Shown here piece after piece: positions 7,149 to 16,626 of a DNA stretch of 64,000 nucleotides (position 1 is the stretch's first letter; each line of letters begins with the position of its first letter). The stretch covers positions 1 through 64,000 of the forward strand of contig NZ_JAAIXY010000006.1 of NCBI RefSeq assembly GCF_010894455.1, given 5' to 3'. The stretch is from Myxococcus eversor (lineage in GTDB: Bacteria > Myxococcota > Myxococcia > Myxococcales > Myxococcaceae). Under the pieces are notes generated by a model. That model was not told the DNA's origin, did not search any database, and was given only the letters and a program-made list of their open reading frames with translations. The translations under genes and the position numbers were made by a program.

Positions 7149-8303
7149 ATGTCTCCATCCCCACGCCCTACCGGCCGCCGCAAGCGCTGGGTCCTGGGCA
7201 TCCTGTCCCTGCTAGGTGTCATCGCCATCCTGGTGGGCATCAAGGGCGCACAGATCGGCGCGATGATTCAGGCAGGCGCCACCTATGTCCCGCCCCCGGA
7301 GGCGGTCACCACCGCCACGGCCAGCGCCGTCGACTGGCAGGGGACCCAGCGAGCCGTCGGCACGGTGCTCGCGGTGCGCGGCGTGACGCTGGGCGCGGAG
7401 CTGTCTGGCCTCGTGCGCGACATCGGCTTCGAGAACGGCGCACGGGTGAAGAAGGGGCAGGTGCTCGTCCAGTTCGACAGCACCAGCGAGGCGGCCCAGT
7501 TGGCGGGAGTGGAAGCAGAAGCGGAGCTTGCCCGGCTCACCCGTGCCCGGGTCCAGTCACTCCACTCCCAGGGCGCCACCACGCAGGCCGAGCTCGATGC
7601 CGCCCAGGCACGAGCGGTCCAGGCCGAGGCCTCGGTGGCCACCCTGCGCGCCATGCTCGCGAAGAAGGTCATCCGCGCGCCCTTCGATGGCCGCATCGGC
7701 ATCCGACAGGTGGAGCTGGGCCAGGTGGTCTCCGCGGGCGGCCCCATCGCCTCACTGCACTCCCTGGACCCTGTCCTGGTGGAGTTCCTCCTGCCGCAGC
7801 AGATGCTGGCGAAGGTGGCCCTCGGGCAGAAGGTGCGTGTCCATGTGGATGTCTTTCCACGGGACACCTGGGAGGGCGACCTCACGACCATCAATCCCGA
7901 GGTGGAGCTCGCCTCTCGGAACGTGCGCATGCGCGCCACCGTCCCGAACGCGGACGGGCGCCTGATGCCAGGAATGTTCGCCAACATCGACGTGCTCGCC
8001 GAGAGCCAGAGCCAGGTGCTGGTCATCCCCGCCACCTCGGTCCTCTTTGCTCCGTATGGCGATTCGGTGTTCGTCCTCGAGGAAGGAAAGGACGCGGGTG
8101 GAAAGACGGCCCTCCTGCCGAAGCAGCGCTTCGTGCGACTGGGTGAGCGCAGAGGCGACTTCGTCGTTGTCACCTCCGGACTCAAGCCGGGAGAGCAGGT
8201 CGCCAGCAGCGGCGTCTTCAAGCTGCGCAACGGCGCGGCCGTCGTCGCCAACAACTCGATGGCGCCACAAGCAGAGACCGCCCCCATTCCCGTGGACCCG
8301 TAG
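7149..8303 (+). CDS. RND efflux periplasmic adaptor (membrane fusion protein)
   Basis: The protein joins an inner-membrane RND pump to an outer-membrane channel. It has an N-terminal membrane anchor (RRKRWVLGILSLLGVIAILVG), a biotinyl-lipoyl-like half (LSGLVRDIGFENGARVKKG), a helical hairpin (residues about 115-170), the second lipoyl half (VIRAPFDGRIGIRQVELGQ) and the beta-barrel/proximal domains. ATG 7149 gives a 384-residue protein with a proper anchor; ATG 7113 in frame is an alternative. Nineteen bases separate it from the pump gene, so they form one operon. No outer-membrane factor gene is nearby, so a TolC partner must be encoded elsewhere. Confidence 0.85.
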   Translation: MSPSPRPTGRRKRWVLGILSLLGVIAILVGIKGAQIGAMIQAGATYVPPPEAVTTATASAVDWQGTQRAVGTVLAVRGVTLGAELSGLVRDIGFENGARVKKGQVLVQFDSTSEAAQLAGVEAEAELARLTRARVQSLHSQGATTQAELDAAQARAVQAEASVATLRAMLAKKVIRAPFDGRIGIRQVELGQVVSAGGPIASLHSLDPVLVEFLLPQQMLAKVALGQKVRVHVDVFPRDTWEGDLTTINPEVELASRNVRMRATVPNADGRLMPGMFANIDVLAESQSQVLVIPATSVLFAPYGDSVFVLEEGKDAGGKTALLPKQRFVRLGERRGDFVVVTSGLKPGEQVASSGVFKLRNGAAVVANNSMAPQAETAPIPVDP

Positions 8304-8322
8304 TGGACCGGAAAACGCGCTC

Positions 8323-11300
8323 ATGAACTTCACCGCCCTCTTCATCCGGCGCCCCGTCGTGGCGCTGGTGGTCAACCTCCTCATCATCATCGCGGGCCTC
8401 CAGGCCATCCAGTCCCTCAACGTGCGGCAGTACCCGCGCAGCGAGAACGCCGACATCACGGTGACAACGGCCTACGTCGGCGCCAACGCGGAGCTGGTCC
8501 GCGGCTTCATCACGACGCCGCTCGAGCGGGTCATCGCCTCCGCGGACGGCATCGACTATCTCGAATCCCAGAGCCTCCAGGGTGTCTCCATCATCCGGGC
8601 CCGGCTCAAGCTCAACCACGACTCCAACCGCGCGCTCAGCGAAATCAGCGCCAAGGTCGACCAGGTGCGCGGAGACCTGCCGCCCGAGGCCCAGGTCCCC
8701 GTGCTCAGCATCGAGTCCGCGGAGAGCCAGTCGGCCACGGCCTATCTCAGCTTCACCTCCGAGTTCCTGAAGCAGAACGAAATCACGGACTATCTGGTGC
8801 GAGTGGTGCAGCCGCGCCTCTCGGCGGTGGCGGGCGTGCAGCGCGCGGACATCCTCGGGGCGCGGACGTTCGCGATGCGGGTGTGGATGAAGCCCGACCG
8901 GATGGCCTCGCTCAACGTCAGCCCGGCGCAGGTCCGGCAGGCGCTGGCGAACAACAACCACCTCGCCGCGGTGGGCCAGACGAAGGGCTCGCTCGTCCAG
9001 GTGAATCTCACTGCGAACACGGACCTTCGCTCGGTGGAGGAGTTCCGGCAGCTCATCGTCCGGCGGGACGGCGGCGCCGTCGTGCGGCTCTCCGACATCG
9101 CGGACGTGGTGCTGGGAGCCGAGGACTACAACAGCGACGTCACCTTCTCCGGGGAGCGAGCGGTCTTCATCGGCGTCTGGGTGCTGCCGCATGCCAACTC
9201 GCTGGACGTCCTGAAGCGCGTGCGCAAGGAGATGGATGCACTCCAGCGGGAAATCCCGGAGCAGATCCACGCCCGAATCGCCTTCGACGGCACGAAGTAC
9301 ATCCAGAACGCCATCGACGAGGTGGTGGACACGCTGGGAGAGACGCTGCTCATCGTCGTGGTGGTCATCTTCCTCTTCCTCGGGTCCGTGCGCTCGATTC
9401 TCGTCCCCGTGGTGGCCATCCCGGTGTCGCTCATCGGCACCGTGTTCCTGATGCAGATGTTCGGGTTCACGGTGAACCTGCTCACGCTGCTCGCCGTGGT
9501 GCTGTCGGTGGGGCTCGTCGTGGACGACGCCATCGTCGTGGTGGAGAACGTGGAGCGCCACCTGCGGGCGGGCCTGCGTCCGGTGGACGCCGCCATCCAG
9601 GGCGCTCGCGAGCTGGTCGGCCCCATCATCGCGATGACCATCACCCTCGCCGCCGTCTACGCGCCCATCGCCTTCCAGGGCGGCCTCACCGGTTCGCTGT
9701 TCCGCGAGTTCGCGCTCACGCTGGCCGGCGCGGTGACGCTCTCCGGGGTGGTGGCGCTGACGCTCTCCCCCATGATGTCCGCCGCCCTCCTGCGCGCGGG
9801 CCATGAGGACCAGGGACTCGCGGGGGTCATCAACCGGGCCTTCGAGCGACTGCGCGCGGCCTATGCACGCACGCTGGACCGCACGCTCGGCGCACGCGGG
9901 CTGGTCTACACCGTGTGGGTGGTGTTGAGCCTGCTCGCGCTGCTCATGTTCTCGCAGTCTCCACAGGAGCTCGCCCCCACGGAGGACCAGGGCATCGTGT
10001 TCGGCATCGTCAACACGCCGTCCAATGCCACCATGGAGCAGCTCGCGCCCTCGGTCCACGAGGTGAACCAGTCGCTGATGGAGATACCGGAGGCTTCGTA
10101 TATCTTCCAAATCATGAACCCGAGCAGCGGGTTCTGGGGCCTGGGACTCAAGCCCTGGGAGGAGCGCGAGCGCTCCGCGGCGAGCGTGCTGGCGCAGACG
10201 CAGCAGCGGGTGGCCAGCGTCCCGGGCGTGCAGACGCTCGTCATCCAGCCCTCCGCGCTGCCAGGAGGCGGCAACTTCCCGGTGGAGTTCGTCATCGCCT
10301 CCACGGCGGAGACAGAGGCGCTGTTGGGCTTCGCTCAGCAGCTCCAGGCGAAGGCGACAGCGAGCGGACTGTTCGCCTTCCCGCCCATCATCGACGTGAA
10401 GTTCGACCAGCCCCAGTCGGAGATTGAGCTCGACCGGGAGAAGCTCGCGCAGCTCGGGCTGAACCTGGGGACGGTGGGACAGGACCTGAGCGCGGCGGTG
10501 AGCGGCAACTTCGTCAACCGCTTCAACATCGCCGGGCGCAGCTACAAGGTCATCCCCCAGCTCCTGCGGACCTCGCGGCTCACCCCCGAGCAGCTCCAGG
10601 ATGTCCATGTCACCGGACCGGACGGACAGCTCGTGGCGCTCTCGTCGATTGCCTCCATCCGGGACACCGTGGCGCCCCGCTCACTCAATCGCTTCCAGCA
10701 GCTCAACGCGGTGAAGCTGAGCGGCGTGGCCATCCGTCCGCTGGATGAGGCGCTCACCTACCTGGAGACGGAGGCGGCGAAGATTCTCCCGGAGGGCTAC
10801 AGCATCGATTACACGGGCGAGTCCCGGCAGCTCCGCACGGAGGGCAACAAGTTCCTCCCGGCGTTCCTGCTCGCGGTGGTGCTCATCTTCCTGGTGCTCG
10901 CCGCCCAGTTCAACAGCTTCAGGGACCCGCTCATCATCCTCGCCGGCTCGGTGCCCCTGGCCCTCTTCGGCGCGCTGCTGACGACGTTCCTGAAGATGCC
11001 GAACCCGACGATGCCCTTCTTCACCGACAGCTTCACCACCACCCTCAACATCTACTCGCAGGTGGGGCTGGTGACGCTGGTGGGGCTGATTGCGAAGAAC
11101 GGAATCCTCATCGTCGACTTCGCCAACCGGCTCCAGGACGAAGGCAGGTCGAAGCTCGAAGCCATCCAGGAGGCCGCGTCCGCGCGACTGCGTCCGATTC
11201 TGATGACCACGGTGGCCACCGTCGCGGGCCACTTCCCACTTGTCCTGGTGGAAGGACCGGGCGCGGCGGCACGCAACAGCATCGGACTCGTCCTGGTAGC

Positions 11301-11442
11301 GGGCATGGCTGTCGGCACCTTCTTCACGCTCTACTTCGTCCCGGCCATCTACCTCCTCGTCTCACGGACCCGAAAGGTGCCGGCGGACAGCGAGGTGCCA
11401 GCAGTGGAGCCGTCGCCGCTCGCGCCCGCGACGCAGCCCTGA
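8323..11442 (+). CDS. RND-family multidrug efflux permease (HAE1 type)
   Basis: A proton-driven inner-membrane pump of 1,039 residues, the usual length. Hallmarks are the N-terminal LFIRRPVVALVVNLL helix, the TM4 motif VGLVVDDAIVVVENVERH with the paired Asp that carry protons, large periplasmic loops after TM1 and TM7, and the late motif LIAKNGILIVDFANRLQ followed by ARLRPILMTTVATVAG. Start ATG 8323 matches the family start (MNFTALFIRRP). It is the second gene of the adaptor-pump operon. The substrate cannot be predicted from sequence. Confidence 0.9.
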   Translation: MNFTALFIRRPVVALVVNLLIIIAGLQAIQSLNVRQYPRSENADITVTTAYVGANAELVRGFITTPLERVIASADGIDYLESQSLQGVSIIRARLKLNHDSNRALSEISAKVDQVRGDLPPEAQVPVLSIESAESQSATAYLSFTSEFLKQNEITDYLVRVVQPRLSAVAGVQRADILGARTFAMRVWMKPDRMASLNVSPAQVRQALANNNHLAAVGQTKGSLVQVNLTANTDLRSVEEFRQLIVRRDGGAVVRLSDIADVVLGAEDYNSDVTFSGERAVFIGVWVLPHANSLDVLKRVRKEMDALQREIPEQIHARIAFDGTKYIQNAIDEVVDTLGETLLIVVVVIFLFLGSVRSILVPVVAIPVSLIGTVFLMQMFGFTVNLLTLLAVVLSVGLVVDDAIVVVENVERHLRAGLRPVDAAIQGARELVGPIIAMTITLAAVYAPIAFQGGLTGSLFREFALTLAGAVTLSGVVALTLSPMMSAALLRAGHEDQGLAGVINRAFERLRAAYARTLDRTLGARGLVYTVWVVLSLLALLMFSQSPQELAPTEDQGIVFGIVNTPSNATMEQLAPSVHEVNQSLMEIPEASYIFQIMNPSSGFWGLGLKPWEERERSAASVLAQTQQRVASVPGVQTLVIQPSALPGGGNFPVEFVIASTAETEALLGFAQQLQAKATASGLFAFPPIIDVKFDQPQSEIELDREKLAQLGLNLGTVGQDLSAAVSGNFVNRFNIAGRSYKVIPQLLRTSRLTPEQLQDVHVTGPDGQLVALSSIASIRDTVAPRSLNRFQQLNAVKLSGVAIRPLDEALTYLETEAAKILPEGYSIDYTGESRQLRTEGNKFLPAFLLAVVLIFLVLAAQFNSFRDPLIILAGSVPLALFGALLTTFLKMPNPTMPFFTDSFTTTLNIYSQVGLVTLVGLIAKNGILIVDFANRLQDEGRSKLEAIQEAASARLRPILMTTVATVAGHFPLVLVEGPGAAARNSIGLVLVAGMAVGTFFTLYFVPAIYLLVSRTRKVPADSEVPAVEPSPLAPATQP

Positions 11443-11496
11443 GCCGAGCCCCGGGCTCCCCGTGGACGAAACTCCACGCCACGGGGGGCTCGGCTT
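11442..11496 (+). terminator. Hairpin after the RND pump gene
   Basis: AGCCGAGCCCC starting at the pump's stop codon pairs with GGGGCTCGGCT ending at 11495, with a second short stem (CGTGG/CCACG) inside. No clear T-run follows, so it may be a Rho-independent-like terminator or an attenuator before the next gene. Confidence 0.5.
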
Positions 11497-11511
11497 CGCT
11501 GGAGACAACTC

Positions 11512-11985
11512 ATGCGTGAGAGGCCCGTGATGACTGGTCGTTCAACAGACAAGGAGGAGCCCTTCGCCCAGGTCGTGGCGCGGCGTTGGGAGCAAGCCCT
11601 GCGGCACATCGAAGCCGCCGTCAGCGCCGCGCCGAATCCCGAGGCGAAGGTGCGGGCCTTCGCCCAGTCGCGCCAACAGCAAGCGGAGCAGCTCGTTCGG
11701 GAGCTTCCATGTCCTGACGAGGCGAAGCTCGACATGCTCTCGAGCCTCACTTCGCACCTGGCCTGCCTGCGGGCGCGCGAGGTCGCGCTGCTCGAAGCGA
11801 TCTTCATGGAGGGGAACGCCACGGGGGCGTTCACGCTCGGCAACCCCCACGGCGTAGCGCTCGCCATGGTGGGAGCGCTCCAGAACCTCGTGTACGCGCC
11901 GCTGCTGTTCGCGCGGATGTCGCGGGTGGAAAGGAGCCGTGCTCCCACCGCGCAGTGGCCGCCGGAGTCAGAGAAGCCACACTAG
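11512..11985 (+). CDS. TetR-type ligand-binding domain protein lacking the DNA-binding half
   Basis: The 157-residue helical protein begins MRERPVMTGRST and has GGAG nine bases before its ATG. Its second half (AREVALLEAIFMEGNATGAF, then GVALAMVGALQNLVYAPLLF) resembles the C-terminal dimer/ligand domain of TetR-family repressors. Those normally begin with a 50-residue helix-turn-helix domain, which is absent here; only 70 bases separate it from the pump gene, leaving no room for it. It could be a remnant of the efflux operon's regulator or a stand-alone sensor. Family assignment is tentative. Confidence 0.5.
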   Translation: MRERPVMTGRSTDKEEPFAQVVARRWEQALRHIEAAVSAAPNPEAKVRAFAQSRQQQAEQLVRELPCPDEAKLDMLSSLTSHLACLRAREVALLEAIFMEGNATGAFTLGNPHGVALAMVGALQNLVYAPLLFARMSRVERSRAPTAQWPPESEKPH

Positions 11986-12178
11986 GGCGCATCCGCGAAT
12001 CAGCGCCAGAGCCTGCATCCTGATGACGACGGTGCCGCGCGAGGTGCGCAACGCGGGCGTGCTGGATGGCTTTCCCCGGGTCTCCAAATTGGCAGACACC
12101 TGTCAGTCATCCAGGGAGGAATTCTCCACGGCACTCGCGGCCCTGGACAGCGCGGGGCCGCGAGCACCTCAGGACGAC

Positions 12179-12565
12179 TCAGCAGGTCCAGGAGCAGGAC
12201 GTCCCACCGTTGACCGCGTTGCAGCGCCCCGCGGAGATGCCGACGCCGCTGCAGAAGGCCCACGTCGCGCCGCTGCCAGAGATGGGCTGGCAACACGTCA
12301 CGGGGCAGTTCGCGGTGTTCCAGGAACACGACGTCCCACCGTTGACCGCATTGCAGCGGCCCGGAGACCACGCCACCGAGTCACAGAAGGCCTCCGTGGT
12401 CCCCGAGCCCGGAATCGCCGCGCAGCACTCCGGATACGTCGTCAGGGCCGCCTCGCTCTCACCCACGGCCCCCACGTCGTCCGACACCGCGACACCGTCG
12501 ACGGGACCGCAGCCCGCCAGCACCGTCAGCAATCCCGCCAGTACTCCCAACGTGTTCAGCTTCAT
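12179..12565 (-). CDS. Cys-rich lipoprotein with two 44-residue tandem repeats
   Basis: Lipoprotein signal MKLNTLGVLAGLLTVLAGC with lipidated Cys 19, then an acidic spacer to about residue 46, then two repeats, each starting CC and sharing the block GRCNAVNGGTSCSW. Each unit carries five or six cysteines, suggesting disulfide-knotted mini-domains on the cell surface. No known family is recognised. The second unit is slightly shortened and ends at the stop. Monocistronic, between the convergent TetR-like gene and the actF end of the respiratory operon. Confidence 0.65.
   Translation of the reverse strand: MKLNTLGVLAGLLTVLAGCGPVDGVAVSDDVGAVGESEAALTTYPECCAAIPGSGTTEAFCDSVAWSPGRCNAVNGGTSCSWNTANCPVTCCQPISGSGATWAFCSGVGISAGRCNAVNGGTSCSWTC
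12182..12427 (-). repeat. 132-bp tandem duplication inside the Cys-rich lipoprotein gene
   Basis: GACGTCCCACCGTTGACCGC occurs at 12198-12217 and again at 12330-12349, giving a period of 132 bp (44 codons). Conservation is strongest around the GRCNAVNGGTSCSW block and weaker elsewhere, indicating an old duplication kept in frame. Confidence 0.75.
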
Positions 12566-12867
12566 CAGACACCCTCCCGTGGTTTTGAGACTTCACGGAG
12601 AGCATCTTTCGACATCACACATTCCGTCAAACACTGTCACCCGCGAACAGGCACGGGGAGAGACGGGACGCACCGCGCCCGGGACTTCGAGAAGAAAGTT
12701 CCGGGAGTGGCGGTCAGGACGTGACGGGTGACACAGGAGTTCCTACGGCGGCGCACACGGGCCAGCCCTACACACCGCGGCAAGGCGAGCGCGGCCAGCG
12801 GTCCACCGGCGTGCCCACATCAACCGGAGTGCAACTCGTGCCACACGCCGCGCTGGACCTTCGTGTG
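12566..12867. other. Gene-free region between lipoprotein and actF
   Basis: About 300 bases with no credible coding sequence. It should hold the lipoprotein promoter (minus strand) and the end of the respiratory operon. I see no clear terminator hairpin with a T-run. Confidence 0.4.
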
Positions 12868-14064
12868 TCAGGTGTGGTGGTGCAGGCTCTCCACCAGGTA
12901 CGGGTCTCCCACGGGCAACATCGGCGACGTCCGCACCGCCCGAGTCACCGCCAGCGTGAACAACGCCCCCACCCCCACCAGCCCCGCCAGCTCATACACC
13001 CCCACCGTCAGCCCCTCCGGCTGGTGCGCGGGCGCCACCATCAACTGCAAATCCAACCAACGCCCCACCAGCAGCACCCCCGCCACGCGCAGCAGGTGGT
13101 TCGGGTTCATCTTCGCGGGACGCGGCAACAACAGCACGAACGGCAGCGCCCAGTTCAACACCACATTCACATAGAACGGCACCTCCCACCCGCCATGCAT
13201 CCGCGCGATGAAGTAGACCGTCTCCTCCGGGATGTTCGCGTACCAGATGAGCATGAACTGCGAAAACCAGAGGTATGCCCACAGCGTGGCGAACCCGAAC
13301 ATCAGCTTGCCCAGGTCATGCAGATGGCTGGAGTTGAGCCGAGGCAGCGCCCCCGCCCGGTGCAGCAACACCGCCACCACGGTGATGGCACACACACTGG
13401 AGCTCAAGAGCCCCGCCACGTTGTAGAGCGCGTAGATGGTGCTGAACCAGTGCGGCTCCAGACTCATCAGCCAGTCGAACGCCGCCAGACAGAAGGTCAG
13501 AGAGAAGAGCACCAGGAACACCGCCGACACCGTCACGTTCTTCCGGGTCAACGGCTCCCCGCGCTCCACGTCCTGTCGCAGCGAGTTGCGCCGCAACATC
13601 CACGTGAAGCCCACCCACACCGCCAACATCACCCCCATCCGAATCGCGAAGAAGGGAACGTTGAGGAAGGCCGCCTTCTCATGCAGCAGGTGGTCCGTCT
13701 CCATCACCCCCGGCTTCGCCCAGGGATACAGCGTCGTCACGAACGGCAGCAGCGCCAGCAGCGTCACCGCGCCCCAAGGCACGTAGGACGCGAACGCCTC
13801 CGGGATTCGCTTGAAGACGGTGAACCACCCCGCGTTCGCCACGTACATCAGCGCGAGGAACACCGCGCCGCCCAACCCCAGGCATAGGAAGTAGAAGCCG
13901 CTCGTCAGCAGGCTGGTCAGCGCACGCTCCGGAGCCTGCACCAACCCCAGTACGAGCACTCCCAACCCCGCCCCCGCCGCCACCTGCGCGGCGCGATGGA
14001 AGACAGGCGAGACGGCGAAGCCCCCCTGCGACTCGGTGGAAGCTGCTTCGACGGGGGCGCTCAT
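12868..14064 (-). CDS. actF: Alternative complex III membrane subunit ActF
   Basis: A roughly ten-helix NrfD/PsrC-like integral membrane subunit, 398 residues, paralogous to ActC. It helps form the quinol-oxidising membrane core of alternative complex III. Visible features include FYFLCLGLGGAVFLALMYV near the N-terminus, FDWLMSLEPHWFSTIYALY and YLWFSQFMLIWYANIPEET in the centre. The ATG at 14064 overlaps the stop of actE by four bases. It is the last gene of the operon. Confidence 0.9.
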   Translation of the reverse strand: MSAPVEAASTESQGGFAVSPVFHRAAQVAAGAGLGVLVLGLVQAPERALTSLLTSGFYFLCLGLGGAVFLALMYVANAGWFTVFKRIPEAFASYVPWGAVTLLALLPFVTTLYPWAKPGVMETDHLLHEKAAFLNVPFFAIRMGVMLAVWVGFTWMLRRNSLRQDVERGEPLTRKNVTVSAVFLVLFSLTFCLAAFDWLMSLEPHWFSTIYALYNVAGLLSSSVCAITVVAVLLHRAGALPRLNSSHLHDLGKLMFGFATLWAYLWFSQFMLIWYANIPEETVYFIARMHGGWEVPFYVNVVLNWALPFVLLLPRPAKMNPNHLLRVAGVLLVGRWLDLQLMVAPAHQPEGLTVGVYELAGLVGVGALFTLAVTRAVRTSPMLPVGDPYLVESLHHHT

Positions 14065-14630
14065 GGCGTCTCCTTACGCGCCGTGCGCGCGGGGTTCTGG
14101 AGCGTGCGGAGATAGTGGACCAGCTTCCACCGGTCCTCCGGCGCCACCTGCGAGCCGTGGGCCGGCATGAGTCCCTGCCCATGGGTGATGATGTGGAAGA
14201 TGCGTCCATCCGGAAGCCCCACCGCGTGCTCCGCCAGCAGCGAGGGCGGCATCGGGAAGCGCGCCGTCACCGGACCATCTCCCAACCCTCCGGAGCCATG
14301 ACACGGCGAGCAGTACCGTTGGAACGCCGTCTGGCCTCGCGCCACCACCTCGGGCGATGCGGGATACGGATTGCGCAGCTCGCTCCCCGCGCGCTCGGCC
14401 GCCTCCAGGCCGGCGGACAGGTGCAGCGGCAGATGCCCCCGAGGCACCGTGCCCTTCGCCGGAGCCAGCAGCGTCTTGCCGTCCCCCGTGTTCGGGTTGG
14501 GCGCGAAGCTGTCATAGGGCACCGAAGCCACCATGTCCGGCGCGTACTCGAAGTTCGGCCGCGTCTCGTCCTGCTCGCAGCCGCCGACGGCCAGCCCCAG
14601 CGCCGCCAGTCCCACCCAGGTCCTCCTCAC
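14061..14630 (-). CDS. actE: Alternative complex III monoheme cytochrome c subunit ActE
   Basis: Lipoprotein signal (LGLAVGGC, Cys 18) followed by a single c-type heme site CSPCH near residue 113 and a distal Met region (GQGLMPAHGSQV), 189 residues. It receives electrons from the ActB/ActA side and passes them to the terminal acceptor. The GTG start at 14630 overlaps the actD stop (GTGA). Family and order match actE. Confidence 0.9.
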   Translation of the reverse strand: MRRTWVGLAALGLAVGGCEQDETRPNFEYAPDMVASVPYDSFAPNPNTGDGKTLLAPAKGTVPRGHLPLHLSAGLEAAERAGSELRNPYPASPEVVARGQTAFQRYCSPCHGSGGLGDGPVTARFPMPPSLLAEHAVGLPDGRIFHIITHGQGLMPAHGSQVAPEDRWKLVHYLRTLQNPARTARKETP

Positions 14631-15148
14631 GGCCCCACCTCCTTCAAGTCCGTGGCCACCGCGCCATGACGGCGCAGCAGGTCTTCGGCGGCCTCCAGCG
14701 ACTCCGGGGACTGGCGCGGCGCGATGACGATGGCGAACCGGTCATCCGTCACGCGGGGCAACGTCTGAAGCTTTTTCCCCGGAAACAGCCGGGCCCTCAC
14801 CAGGAACGCCGCCACCGTGCTCAGCGCGGCGAACAACACCGTCAGCTCGAACGTCACCGGGATGAAGGCCGGGAACGAGTTGAACGGCTTGCCCCCCACA
14901 TTGAGCGGCCAGCTCACCACGCTGGTGTAGAGCTGGAGTGACAGGGCCAGCGTGCAGCCCAGAAGCCCCGCCCCGAAGCACACCCAGGTGAGCCGACTGG
15001 GCTTGAGGCCCATCGCGTCATCCAGGCCGTGCACCGCATAGGGCGTGTACACGTCGCGCAAGTCATGTCCCGCCTCTCGCACCGCGCGGGTGGCGGCGAG
15101 GACCTGCGCCTCGTGCTCGAAATAGCCGATGAGGACCGGGGCGCTCAT
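14627..15148 (-). CDS. actD: Alternative complex III subunit ActD (DUF3341)
   Basis: 173 residues, start ATG 15148 ([19 protein letters not shown]), with the DUF3341 pattern: an N-terminal cytoplasmic alpha/beta part including [17 protein letters not shown], then two transmembrane helices (about 58-80 and 97-120). The role is structural within the membrane arm. The 4-bp overlaps with actC upstream and actE downstream fix its start and end. Confidence 0.9.
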   Translation of the reverse strand: MSAPVLIGYFEHEAQVLAATRAVREAGHDLRDVYTPYAVHGLDDAMGLKPSRLTWVCFGAGLLGCTLALSLQLYTSVVSWPLNVGGKPFNSFPAFIPVTFELTVLFAALSTVAAFLVRARLFPGKKLQTLPRVTDDRFAIVIAPRQSPESLEAAEDLLRRHGAVATDLKEVGP

Positions 15149-16626
15149 ACGGGGACGTCCTTCCGGGTGGCGATGGCCAGCGGCGGGTGGAGTCGAGGCG
15201 ACGAGGGCTCCGTCGACACATCCCTCGCGGGGGCATGCGTTGAGGGATGCGCCTCGGCGTGCTCGTGAGGATTCCTGGCGAAGCCCAACACGCTCTTCAC
15301 CTCGCCGATGGAGATGATGGGCAGCACGCGGACGAAGAGCAGGAACAGGGTGAAGAAGAGCCCGAACGTTCCGATGAAGGTCCCCACCTCCACCATCGTG
15401 GGCGTGTACATGGACCAACTGCTGGGCAGGAAGTCGCGGTGCAGGCTGGTGACGATGATGACAAACCGCTCGAACCACATGCCCACGTTGATGACCAACG
15501 ACAGCGCGAAGATGGCCGCGGGCGACGTGCGAATCTTCTTGAACCAGAACAGATGCGGCGACACCACGTTGCACGTCACCATGATCCAATACGCCCACGC
15601 GTAGGGACCGAAGGCGCGGTTCATGAACGCGAAGCGCTCGTATGGATTGCCCGAGTACCAGGCGATGAAGAACTCCGTCGCGTACGCCAGCGAGACGATG
15701 CCACCCGTGACGATGATGACCTTCGTCATGTTCTCCAGGTGGCGCAGCGTAATCAGGTGCTCGTAGCCCAGCACCACGCGGGTGATGATCATCAGCGTCA
15801 GCACCATCGCGAAGCCGCTGAACACCGCGCCCGCCACGAAGTACGGCGGGAAGATGGTGGTGTGCCACCCGGGAATCACCGACGTGGCGAAGTCCATCGA
15901 GACAATGGTGTGCACGCTGAGCACCAGCGGCGTCGCCAGCCCCGCGAGCAACAGGTACACCGTCTCGTAGCGGCTCCACGTCCGGTGCGACCCTGTCCAC
16001 CCCAGCGACAGCACCTTGAAGACGGCCTTCTTCGCACCCGCCTTCAGCCTGTCACGCACGGTGGCCAGGTCCGGAATCAGGCCCACGTACCAGAACACCG
16101 CCGACACCGTGAAGTACGTGGAGATGGCGAACACGTCCCACAAGAGCGGCGAACGGAAGTTCACCCACAAGCTGCCGCGTGTATTGGGATAGGGCAGCAC
16201 CCAGAAAGCCAGCCACGGCCGCCCCATGTGAATGACGGGGAAGAGCGCCGCGCACATGACAGCGAACAGCGTCATCGCCTCCGCCGCGCGGTTGATGCTG
16301 GTGCGCCACTTCTGCCGGAAGAGGAAGAGGATGGCGGAGATGAGCGTGCCCGCGTGGCCAATGCCCACCCAGAACACGAAGTTGGTGATGTCGAACGCCC
16401 AGCCGATGGTCTTGTTCAACCCCCACACGCCGATGCCGGTGCCCACCTGGTACGCGACGATTCCCGCGCCCGTGCCCAACACGGACACCGCTATCGCGAA
16501 CGCCGCCCACCACTTCCACGTGGGCGCACGCTCCATGGGCGCGCAGATCTCCTCGGTGAGCTGGCCCAGGGTGCGCGGCTCGGTGACCAGCGGCACGCGC
16601 AGCGGGGACAGGTGCTGTTGGCTCAT
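15145..16626 (-). CDS. actC: Alternative complex III quinol-binding membrane subunit ActC (NrfD-like)
   Basis: 493 residues with about ten transmembrane helices. After an N-terminal cytoplasmic tail ([16 protein letters not shown]) come [39 protein letters not shown] and the NrfD-type segment [21 protein letters not shown]. This subunit binds quinol next to the Fe-S clusters of ActB. The C-terminal tail is a His/Ala/Pro-rich extension of about 45 residues. ATG overlaps the actB stop by four bases. Confidence 0.92.
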   Translation of the reverse strand: MSQQHLSPLRVPLVTEPRTLGQLTEEICAPMERAPTWKWWAAFAIAVSVLGTGAGIVAYQVGTGIGVWGLNKTIGWAFDITNFVFWVGIGHAGTLISAILFLFRQKWRTSINRAAEAMTLFAVMCAALFPVIHMGRPWLAFWVLPYPNTRGSLWVNFRSPLLWDVFAISTYFTVSAVFWYVGLIPDLATVRDRLKAGAKKAVFKVLSLGWTGSHRTWSRYETVYLLLAGLATPLVLSVHTIVSMDFATSVIPGWHTTIFPPYFVAGAVFSGFAMVLTLMIITRVVLGYEHLITLRHLENMTKVIIVTGGIVSLAYATEFFIAWYSGNPYERFAFMNRAFGPYAWAYWIMVTCNVVSPHLFWFKKIRTSPAAIFALSLVINVGMWFERFVIIVTSLHRDFLPSSWSMYTPTMVEVGTFIGTFGLFFTLFLLFVRVLPIISIGEVKSVLGFARNPHEHAEAHPSTHAPARDVSTEPSSPRLHPPLAIATRKDVPV

